Shown piece after piece: positions 9,413-16,586 of a DNA stretch of 64,000 nt. The number at the start of each line of letters is the position of its first letter. Within the stretch, counting starts at the first letter, position 1. The notes below the pieces were generated by a model that ran no database searches, was not told the origin of the DNA, and was given only the letters and a program-made list of their open reading frames with translations. A program made the position numbers and the translations under genes. This DNA is from Streptomyces cellostaticus (GTDB lineage Bacteria > Actinomycetota > Actinomycetes > Streptomycetales > Streptomycetaceae): NCBI RefSeq assembly GCF_023630175.1, contig NZ_JALLIN010000003.1:152298-216297 (forward strand), read 5' to 3'.

Positions 9413-10123
9413 ATGAGCAAGCGTGCAGTCCTGGAGGTGATCGCCCTCGACGTCGAGGACGCGGTCGCGGCCCAGGCCGGAGGCGCGGACCGCCTGGAGC
9501 TGGTCACCGAGATGGCGGCCGACGGACTCACCCCGCCCGCCGCCACCGTCGCCGGGATCCGGGCCGCCGTCGGCATCGACCTGCGCGTGATGCTGCGGCT
9601 CGCGGACGGGTTCGCGGCCGGCGACGTGGACCGGCTGGTCCGGGTCGCGCACGAGATGCGGGAGGCCGGCGCGGACCAGTTCGTGCTCGGGTTCCTCGAC
9701 CCGGCGGGCGGGGTGGACCTGGCCGCCGTCGAGCGGCTGGTGGACGCGCTGGACGGCTGCCGCTGGACCTTCCACCGGGCGATCGACCGCACCACCGACC
9801 GCGACACCCTGCGCCGCGGCGTCGCCGGTCTGCCCGGCCTGGACACCTATCTGACGGCCGGAGCCGCCGGGGGCGTGGACGAGGGGCTGCCGACGCTGCT
9901 CGCCGAGGCGGCGCTCGGCGGCAGGCCGGGCTACGAGCCGCAGATCATGGTGGGCGGCGGGCTGCGCCTCGACCATGTGCCGCGGCTGCGCGCCGCCGGG
10001 ATCGAGGCGTTCCACATCGGCGGGGCGGCCCGCCCCGACGGGTGGCTCGGGCCCGTCTCGGCGACGGCGGTCGAGCAGTGGCGGTCGGTGCTCGACGAGG
10101 ACGTGGCCCTGGCCCGTTCCTGA
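9413..10123 (+). CDS. cutC: Copper homeostasis protein CutC family
   Basis: 236-residue TIM-barrel protein, normal family length. Signatures include LEVIALDVEDAVAAQAGGADRLEL at the N-terminus (first strand/helix), LRVMLR and the C-terminal IMVGGGLR...GIEAFHIGGAAR. The family is named from E. coli copper tolerance, though its biochemical role is debated. ATG 9413 gives the canonical N-terminus; the frame is open to 9347 without support. TAGTCT/TAGACC-like boxes near 9342-9363 may be its promoter. Confidence 0.92.
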   Translation: MSKRAVLEVIALDVEDAVAAQAGGADRLELVTEMAADGLTPPAATVAGIRAAVGIDLRVMLRLADGFAAGDVDRLVRVAHEMREAGADQFVLGFLDPAGGVDLAAVERLVDALDGCRWTFHRAIDRTTDRDTLRRGVAGLPGLDTYLTAGAAGGVDEGLPTLLAEAALGGRPGYEPQIMVGGGLRLDHVPRLRAAGIEAFHIGGAARPDGWLGPVSATAVEQWRSVLDEDVALARS

Positions 10124-10359
10124 GGGCCGTCCCGTGGTCACCGGTCAATCGGCGCACGGCGCCGGAGGCGGTGCGCCGCGAGACGGCGGGGCGTCCTCGT
10201 GCCGGACCGGGCGGATTCGGGCGATCCGCCGACGCGGCGAGGTGCCGTGGCGGCCGGCGTGCGCCCGCCGGGGACCGCGGGACGGCCCGTGGTGCCGCGG
10301 CGGCCGGGATTCGCCCCCCGAGGAGCGGCGGCCGGTGAAGGTGCCCGCCGCGCGCGGCC

Positions 10360-12444
10360 TCATCCGCCGGACGGAACCCGGCCGGCGAGCTGCCCGGGCA
10401 GCGGGGCGGTGTGCGTCACCGTCAGGCCGGACACCGCTCGGGTCAGGGCCACGTACAGGCGGCGCAGCCCGGTGCGCTCGTCCGGTTCGCCGTCCACCAC
10501 CGCCTGCGGCTCGTCCAGTACGACGTAGTCGTACTCCAGGCCCTTGGCGAGGGAGGCCGGCACCAGGGTGAGGCGGGTCTCGCGGGTGGTCTCCTCGCCC
10601 GGGGAGAGATGGGCGATCCCGGCCGCGGCCAGCGCCCCGGCCAGAACCGGGATACGGGCGTCCGCGGCGATCAGGCCCGTCGAGCCCTCGTGCCGCAGCG
10701 ACTCCTCGCAGGCGGTGACCACTTCGGCCGGTCCGGAGATCGTGCGGACCTCGAAGAAGCCCGGGTTCTCCCGGACCGAGGCGACCGGCGTGAGGCCCGG
10801 GGCGATGTGCGGGAGCAGCCGGGAGGCGTAGGCGATGACGTCGGTGGGGACGCGGAAACCGGCCGTCAGCTCCTCGACGACCCCCTCGCGCTTGCCGAGA
10901 TGGGCCAGCGCCTCCTCCCAGCTCCGGGTCGCCCACGGCGTGGTGCCCTGCGCCAGGTCGCCGAGGACGGTCGCGCTCCCCGTGGTGCAGCGGCGCCCGA
11001 CGGCCCGGTACTGCATGGGGGACAGGTCCTGCGCCTCGTCCAGGACGACATGGCCCAGCGAGTGCGTGCGCTCGATCAGGTCGGCCGCCTCGTCGATCAG
11101 CACCGCGTCCGCCGCCGACCACCTCGCCGACCTCACGCCGCGCACCGGCCTGGCCCACAGGATCGCCTTCTGCTCGTCCTCGTCCAGGAGACCCTCGGCG
11201 TGCTCGGCGAGGAAGTCGGCGTCGCTCAGCAGCCGCAGGACGAGCTTCGCCGGTTCCACGGCGGGCCAGACCGCCTTCACGGCCGCCTTGACGGCGCCGT
11301 TGCGGGCGACCGTGTCCTGCACCCGGTCGTCCGGCGCCTCCCCGGCCCGCTCCATCCGGACCAGCACCGCGTGCGCGATCCGCTGCGGCAGGGCCGCGCG
11401 CGCGGCACCGTAGCGAATGTCCCGGTCCAGCAACTCGCGGACCAGTTCCTCCAGTTCGTACGCCGGTACCCGCCAGCGCCGCGAGCCGCGCACCACCACG
11501 ACCGGTTCGGCGGGCATGCTCACATGGGAGTACAGGGCCCGGCGCAGCACCTCGGCGAGCCGGGCGTCGCCCTTGACCACGGCGGCGGCCGCGTCGTCCG
11601 TGCCGCGCACCTCCACCTGCGCGACCAGGTCGTCGACGGTCGCCTGCTGCACGGAGAGCTCGCCGAGTGCCGGCAGGACCTGCTCGATGTAGTGCAGGAA
11701 CGACCGGTTCGGTCCGATGACCAGCGTGCCGGTGCGCGCGAGCCGCTCCCGGTGGGCGTAGAGGAGGTAGGCGACCCGGTGCAGGCCGACGGCCGTCTTC
11801 CCGGTGCCGGGGCCTCCCTGCACACAGACGGTCCCGCCGAGCCCGCTGCGGACGATCTCGTCCTGCTCGGGCTGGATGGTGGCCACGATGTCCCGCATCG
11901 GGCCGACACGCGGCCGCTCGATCTCCTGCTGGAGCAGTTTGCTGGTGGTGGCCGCCTCGGCCGGGTCGGACAGGTGCTCGTCCTCGTACGCGGTGAGGTC
12001 GCCGCCGGTGTAGCCGAAGCGGCGGCGCAGCGCGACGTCCATGGGGCTCTTCCTGGACGCGCGGTAGAACGGCTGCGACACCGGGGCACGCCAGTCGATG
12101 ACCATGGGGTCGCCGCCGGCGTCGTGCACGTGCCGCCGCCCGATGTAGAACTGCTCGCCCTCCGCACCCTCGGCCCGCGAGGCCCCCGGGGCGTGCAGGT
12201 AGTCGAGCCGGCCGAAGAACAGCGGGGTGTCGCTGAGGTCCGCCAGTGCCTTGATGCGCTCGTCGATCTGGCGGGCGAGCACCGCTGCGTTGACCCAGTT
12301 GGCGGTGACGTCGCTGATGTCCAGCGCCTCGACGTCCTCGCGCATGGCGCGCAGGGCCGACCGGGACGACGCCAGGTGGGAGCGCTCTCGGGCCAGTGGG
12401 TCGCCGGGCGGGCCGTCGAGCTGTTCGTGGGCGGGCGTGGACAA
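10360..12444 (-). CDS. helD: HelD-like UvrD/Rep-superfamily helicase (RNA polymerase recycling factor)
   Basis: 694 residues. Residues 1-70 are helical (putative coiled-coil arm), followed by the 1A domain with Walker A GGPGTGKT (210-217), a central helical insertion, motif II VVLDEAQDLSP and a C-terminal YVALTRAVSGLTV motif. In actinobacteria this family removes stalled RNA polymerase from nucleic acid and has been linked to rifamycin tolerance. The start is TTG at 12444, chosen because GGAGG lies 9 bp upstream. Family assignment is strong; the exact role is inferred from homologues. Confidence 0.92.
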   Translation of the reverse strand: MSTPAHEQLDGPPGDPLARERSHLASSRSALRAMREDVEALDISDVTANWVNAAVLARQIDERIKALADLSDTPLFFGRLDYLHAPGASRAEGAEGEQFYIGRRHVHDAGGDPMVIDWRAPVSQPFYRASRKSPMDVALRRRFGYTGGDLTAYEDEHLSDPAEAATTSKLLQQEIERPRVGPMRDIVATIQPEQDEIVRSGLGGTVCVQGGPGTGKTAVGLHRVAYLLYAHRERLARTGTLVIGPNRSFLHYIEQVLPALGELSVQQATVDDLVAQVEVRGTDDAAAAVVKGDARLAEVLRRALYSHVSMPAEPVVVVRGSRRWRVPAYELEELVRELLDRDIRYGAARAALPQRIAHAVLVRMERAGEAPDDRVQDTVARNGAVKAAVKAVWPAVEPAKLVLRLLSDADFLAEHAEGLLDEDEQKAILWARPVRGVRSARWSAADAVLIDEAADLIERTHSLGHVVLDEAQDLSPMQYRAVGRRCTTGSATVLGDLAQGTTPWATRSWEEALAHLGKREGVVEELTAGFRVPTDVIAYASRLLPHIAPGLTPVASVRENPGFFEVRTISGPAEVVTACEESLRHEGSTGLIAADARIPVLAGALAAAGIAHLSPGEETTRETRLTLVPASLAKGLEYDYVVLDEPQAVVDGEPDERTGLRRLYVALTRAVSGLTVTHTAPLPGQLAGRVPSGG

Positions 12445-12648
12445 GGGGGTGCCTCCGGGTGGGCCTGCTGCGTGGCTACGACGAGTGCCGTCGGTTTCGG
12501 GCCGGCGACGTTGCCGTCCGGTTTCCGGCCGGGCGGCGGCACTCCGAGAGGGAGGCGGGCAAGAGCGGAGATTTTAGGTGAGGGCCGGGGGTGGGGGCCA
12601 ATGGATTTCGTCGCCCCGCGCGTTCCGCACCCCTGAGGGTGAGACCCG

Positions 12649-12720
12649 CCGGGTGGAGGGGAGCGCTCCACCCGGAGGACTGGACGCGGTGTGCGGAATC
12701 GGACCCGGAGACCGATTCCG
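12649..12720. other. Two perfect hairpins in the helD / 12751 intergenic region
   Basis: CCGGGTGGAG (12649-12658) pairs with CTCCACCCGG (12666-12675). CGGAATCGG (12694-12702) pairs with CCGATTCCG (12712-12720). Both stems are perfect (10 and 9 bp). The flanking genes are divergent, so these are unlikely to be ordinary 3' terminators. The rest of 12445-12750 shows nothing recognisable. Confidence 0.6.
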
Positions 12721-12750
12721 GACACGCGCCCGAAGTTCCACCATGGAGAC

Positions 12751-12933
12751 ATGAGCGCAGCGACCGTGTCCCCAGCACCTGTCCGCCCCCCGTCCGGCGC
12801 CACGGCCATGGACGGCCCCCATCGCCACCTCCTCGGCAACGCCCTGCGCGCCGTCAAGGTGTTCGTGGAGGCCGCGTTCGGGGTCGTGATCCTCGGCGAG
12901 TACGGCGAGGAGGCGGGCGTACGCCGTAAGTGA
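12751..12933 (+). CDS. Small conserved hypothetical protein (60 aa)
   Basis: 60 residues with a Pro-rich N-terminus and a compact helical C-terminus (HLLGNALRAVKVFVEAAFG then VVILGEYGEEAGVRRK). The Val/Phe-rich helix is amphipathic rather than clearly transmembrane. GGAG lies only 3 bp before ATG 12751; an internal ATG at 12808 would leave just the conserved-looking part. It ends 18 bp before the next gene. No named family recognised, but composition and codon use look genuinely coding. Confidence 0.6.
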   Translation: MSAATVSPAPVRPPSGATAMDGPHRHLLGNALRAVKVFVEAAFGVVILGEYGEEAGVRRK

Positions 12934-12938
12934 CGGCA

Positions 12939-12944
12939 TAGGGT
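12939..12944 (+). promoter_or_regulatory. -10 box TAGGGT, leaderless start
   Basis: TAGGGT ends 7 bp before GTG 12952; there is no ribosome-binding site. Confidence 0.5.
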
Positions 12945-12951
12945 CACCTCC

Positions 12952-14205
12952 GTGCGGAAACGGACGGTGAAGCCCCTCCTCCCTGCCCTGCCACCTCGTC
13001 TCCTGCCGTTGGCCCCGCCGCTTCTCCTCGCGGTCTCCCTCTGCTCCTTCGCCGCCCTGTGTCTGCTGCAACGCGCTCCGATGGCCGATCTGCTGGTCTA
13101 CCGGGCCGAGGGTGCCGCCGCCTCCCACGGCGGGGACCTGTACGGCTTCACGGTCACCCCCTGGCGGCTGCCGGCGACCTATCCGCCCTTCGCGGCGGCG
13201 CTGTTCGTCCCGACGACCTGGATCGCGGTACCGGCTCTGAAGGCGGCCTTCCTCACGGGCAACGTGCTCCTGCTCGCCGGCCTCGTCTCCCTCTCCGCCC
13301 GCCTCGCCTCCCACCCCCTGCCCGCGCCGGACGCCCTGCCCCCGCCCCGTACGCGGACGCCCGCCCCCGTGCACCGGTGGCCCCTGCCCCCGGCCCGTCT
13401 CTGCACGGCCACCGCCCTGGCCCTCTGGCTCGAACCGGTCTTCCAGACCCTCCTGTTCGGCCAGATCAATCTCGCCGTCACCTGCCTGGTGCTGTGGGAC
13501 CTGACCCGCCCCCCGGGCGCCCGGGGGAAGGGCCTGGCCCTGGGCCTGGCGACCGGCGTCAAACTCACCCCGGCGATCTTCATCGCCTACCTGCTGCTGA
13601 GGGGCCGCACCCGGGAGGCGGCCACGGCGGCGGCGGCCTTCACCGCCACCGTCCTGCTCGGCGCCCTGCTGCTTCCCGCCGCGAGCGCCGAGTTCTGGAC
13701 GCGGCGACTGTACGAGACCGGCCGGGTGGGCAAGGCGTGGATCGTGGACAACCAGTCCCTGCAGGGGCTGGTCGCCCGCGCACTGCACGACCCGGCGCCG
13801 GGGGCCTGCTGGGTCCTCACGGCGGCGGCCGCGGGCGCGGCCGGGCTCTGCCTGGCGGCCCGGGCCCGGCAGGACCGCCACGGCATCCTGCTGACCGCGT
13901 GCACGGCCCTGCTGGTCTCCCCGATCAGTTGGTCCCACCACTGGGTGTGGTGCGTGCCGCTGCTCGCGGTGCTGCTGGCCGACGGCCGTCCGCGGCTCGC
14001 GGCCGCGACGGCGGCCGTCTTCACCGCCCGCACGCTCTGGCTGGTCCCCCACCAGGGCGACGGCGACCTGCGCCTGCCCTGGTGGCAGCAGCCTCTGGCC
14101 TCGCCCTATCCGCTGCTGGGGCTCGCACTACTGGCGGGCGCGGCGCTCACCGCCGCTCAGCCGGTGCCCTCGGCCAGGATCTCGTCGGCGTCCACGATCC
14201 GGTAG
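12952..14205 (+). CDS. GT87-type polyprenyl-phosphate-dependent glycosyltransferase (integral membrane)
   Basis: 417 residues with about ten hydrophobic segments, the arrangement of GT-C fold DUF2029/GT87 mannosyltransferases of actinobacteria. A periplasmic loop after the first membrane helix carries MADLLVYRAEG and YPPFAAALF, the usual site of the catalytic acidic residue (Asp in ADLLVYR). Conserved FGQINLAV and VDNQSLQGLVAR blocks are typical. Such enzymes transfer mannose or similar sugars from polyprenyl phosphate to envelope glycans. GTG 12952 fits the leaderless -10 box. The 3' end overlaps the convergent helicase gene by 49 bp. Confidence 0.85.
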   Translation: MRKRTVKPLLPALPPRLLPLAPPLLLAVSLCSFAALCLLQRAPMADLLVYRAEGAAASHGGDLYGFTVTPWRLPATYPPFAAALFVPTTWIAVPALKAAFLTGNVLLLAGLVSLSARLASHPLPAPDALPPPRTRTPAPVHRWPLPPARLCTATALALWLEPVFQTLLFGQINLAVTCLVLWDLTRPPGARGKGLALGLATGVKLTPAIFIAYLLLRGRTREAATAAAAFTATVLLGALLLPAASAEFWTRRLYETGRVGKAWIVDNQSLQGLVARALHDPAPGACWVLTAAAAGAAGLCLAARARQDRHGILLTACTALLVSPISWSHHWVWCVPLLAVLLADGRPRLAAATAAVFTARTLWLVPHQGDGDLRLPWWQQPLASPYPLLGLALLAGAALTAAQPVPSARISSASTIR

Positions 14206-15806
14206 GAGTAGCCCTGTTCCGCCAGGAACCGCTGGCGGTGGGCGGCGAAGTCCTGGTCGATGGTGTCGCGGGCGACGACCGAGTAGAAGTGGGCCTGGTG
14301 GCCGTCGGCCTTGGGACGCAGGACGCGGCCGAGGCGCTGGGCCTCCTCCTGGCGGGAGCCGAAGGTGCCGGACACCTGGACGGCGACGGTGGCCTCGGGC
14401 AGGTCGATGGAGAAGTTGGCGACCTTGGAGACGACCAGCACGCTGATCTCACCCTCGCGGAAGGCGTCGAAGAGCTTCTCGCGCTGGGCGTTGGAGGTCT
14501 CCCCCTTGATGACCGGGGCGCCCAGGTGCTCGCCCAGCTCGTCGAGCTGGTCGATGTACTGGCCGATCACGAGGATCTGCTGCCCGGCGAAACGGCGCAC
14601 GATCGCCTCCGTGACCCTCCGCTTGGTCGCGGTGGTGGCGCAGAAGCGGTACTTCTCCTCCGTCTCGGCGGTCGCGTACGCCAGCCGCTCGGAGTCGGTC
14701 AGGTTGACGCGGACCTCGACGCAGTCGGCCGGCGCGATGTAGCCCTGCGCCTCGATCTCCTTCCAGGGGGCGTCGAACCGCTTGGGCCCGATGAGGGAGA
14801 ACACGTCCGACTCGCGGCCGTCCTCGCGCACCAGGGTCGCGGTGAGCCCCAGTCGCCGGCGCGCCTGGAGATCGGCGGTGAACTTGAAGACCGGGGCGGG
14901 CAGCAGATGCACCTCGTCGTAGACGATGAGCCCCCAGTCCCGGGAGTCGAAGAGCTCCAGGTGCGGGTAGACGCCCTTCCGCCGGGTCGTCAGCACCTGG
15001 TAGGTGGCGATGGTGACCGGGCGGATCTCCTTCCTCGTCCCGCTGTACTCGCCGATCTCGTCCTCGGTCAGCGAGGTCCGCTTCACCAGCTCGTGCTTCC
15101 ACTGCCGGGCCGAGACGGTGTTGGTGACCAGGATCAGGGTGGTGGACTTGGCCTGCGCCATCGATCCGGCGCCGACCAGGGTCTTCCCGGCGCCGCAGGG
15201 CAGCACGACCACACCGCTGCCGCCGTGCCAGAAGTTCTCCACCGCCTGCTTCTGGTACGGGCGCAGCGCCCAGCCGTCCTGCCGCAGCTCGATCGGGTGC
15301 GCCTCGCCGTCCACGTATCCGGCGAGGTCCTCGGCCGGCCAGCCCAGCTTCAGCAGGGTCTGCTTGATCTGGCCGCGCTCGGAGGGGTGCACGACCACGC
15401 TGTCCGGGTCGATGCGCGCGCCGACCAGCGGGGTGATCCGCCTGGACTTCAGCACCTCCTCCAGCACCGGGCGGTCGGTCGTGGTGAGCACGAGTCCGTG
15501 CGCGGGGTGCTTGGTGAGGGTGAGACGGCCGTACCGGTCCATCGTCTCGGCGATGTCCACGAGCAGCGCGTGCGGCACCGGGTAGCGGCTGTACTCCACC
15601 AGCGCGTCCACGACCTGCTCGGCGTCGTGCCCGGCGGCCCGCGCGTTCCACAGGCCGAGCGGGGTGAGCCGGTAGGTGTGGATGTGCTCGGGGGCCCGCT
15701 CCAGCTCGGCGAAGGGCGCGATGGCCCGACGGCACTCGTCGGCCCGCTCGTGGTCGACTTCCAGGAGCAGGGTTTTGTCCGACTGGACGATAAGCGGTCC
15801 GTTCAC
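14157..15806 (-). CDS. XPB/Ssl2-type DNA repair helicase
   Basis: 549-residue SF2 helicase like mycobacterial XPB. An N-terminal damage-recognition-like region (about 1-175) precedes Walker A LPCGAGKT (202-209), DEVH (297-300), the XPB-specific RED motif (327-329 in LVREDGRE) and C-terminal motif VI QRLGRVLRPK. It is a 3'-5' DNA helicase presumed to act in nucleotide excision repair or transcription-coupled processes. GTG 15806 has AAGGGA upstream. The next same-strand gene on its 5' side, beyond the divergent 15956 gene, is the large helicase-associated protein (16587-19118); this proximity recurs in actinobacteria. Confidence 0.94.
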   Translation of the reverse strand: MNGPLIVQSDKTLLLEVDHERADECRRAIAPFAELERAPEHIHTYRLTPLGLWNARAAGHDAEQVVDALVEYSRYPVPHALLVDIAETMDRYGRLTLTKHPAHGLVLTTTDRPVLEEVLKSRRITPLVGARIDPDSVVVHPSERGQIKQTLLKLGWPAEDLAGYVDGEAHPIELRQDGWALRPYQKQAVENFWHGGSGVVVLPCGAGKTLVGAGSMAQAKSTTLILVTNTVSARQWKHELVKRTSLTEDEIGEYSGTRKEIRPVTIATYQVLTTRRKGVYPHLELFDSRDWGLIVYDEVHLLPAPVFKFTADLQARRRLGLTATLVREDGRESDVFSLIGPKRFDAPWKEIEAQGYIAPADCVEVRVNLTDSERLAYATAETEEKYRFCATTATKRRVTEAIVRRFAGQQILVIGQYIDQLDELGEHLGAPVIKGETSNAQREKLFDAFREGEISVLVVSKVANFSIDLPEATVAVQVSGTFGSRQEEAQRLGRVLRPKADGHQAHFYSVVARDTIDQDFAAHRQRFLAEQGYSYRIVDADEILAEGTG

Positions 15807-15955
15807 CTACGCACATCCCTTCCGTACGGCCAAACGTCCAGTGTGCCCTACTGGCGGGTGATCCTGGCGGGGCCGCCTGCAACCCCCGGTACCCGCCGTG
15901 GGTCTTCACCTGCGGGTGCGGCGCGGCGGCGCGGCCCGGTGAGGAGGTCGGGACG

Positions 15956-16525
15956 ATGACTGCGGGCAGGTGGGGGACCGGTCTGGCGGCCACGGGCGTG
16001 CTGGTGGCGACCGGGATGTGGGCGATGGGGCCCGGCGCCGACGGCGAGCACGGGCGGGCGGGCGTCGACGAACACCTCTGGAGCGGGGTGCGGCCGGTGA
16101 TCGAGGCCCGGCTGGTGGCCGATTCCCGGGGCGGCGGGTACGGGGAGGCGGTGCCCGGGCTCAGGGCGCGGTGGTTCTGCCGGGCGCAGGCACAGGACCT
16201 CGAGGAACACGACGGCCTGGTACGGGCGGGCGTGAGCACGCTGTGCCTGGAGTACGGGGTGCGGGCGGGAGCGCTGCTGGAGTGCGGCGGCGCCCGGGGC
16301 CCCCGGGTGCTGCGGCTGCGGCGGGACGCGGGCGCGACCGGCGGCTACCGCGTGGTGTCGACGCAGCGCCCGCCCGACGGCGCGGAGTACGGCCGGTGGG
16401 TGGACGCCCACTTCGCCCGCCGGGCCGCCGCCGACGGCGGTGACCCGATGCAGGACACCGCCCTGGAAGCCACCGCCCGCGACCACTTCGGCCTGCCCGC
16501 GGGCGCTCCCGTCCGGGCCTGCTGA
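15956..16525 (+). CDS. Putative exported hypothetical protein
   Basis: 189 residues. The N-terminus MTAGRWGTGLAATGVLVATGMWAMG looks like a short signal or anchor segment, followed by a mature domain with three scattered Cys residues and no recognised family. GAGGAGG lies 8 bp before ATG 15956, a strong start. The gene is sandwiched between two helicase-related genes on the opposite strand and overlaps neither. Confidence 0.7.
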   Translation: MTAGRWGTGLAATGVLVATGMWAMGPGADGEHGRAGVDEHLWSGVRPVIEARLVADSRGGGYGEAVPGLRARWFCRAQAQDLEEHDGLVRAGVSTLCLEYGVRAGALLECGGARGPRVLRLRRDAGATGGYRVVSTQRPPDGAEYGRWVDAHFARRAAADGGDPMQDTALEATARDHFGLPAGAPVRAC

Positions 16526-16586
16526 CCGGCCGGCGGGCGCTCCGCGGCGCGACGCCCGGCGGGCGGGGAACGGCCGCCCGCCGGGC

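Noticed and set aside
7672..9846. Upstream extension of the acetyltransferase reading frame to about 1083 residues
   Set aside because: The extension is antisense to cutC and the 8644 gene and is Arg/Pro/Ala-rich. The real start at 7671 has a leaderless promoter.
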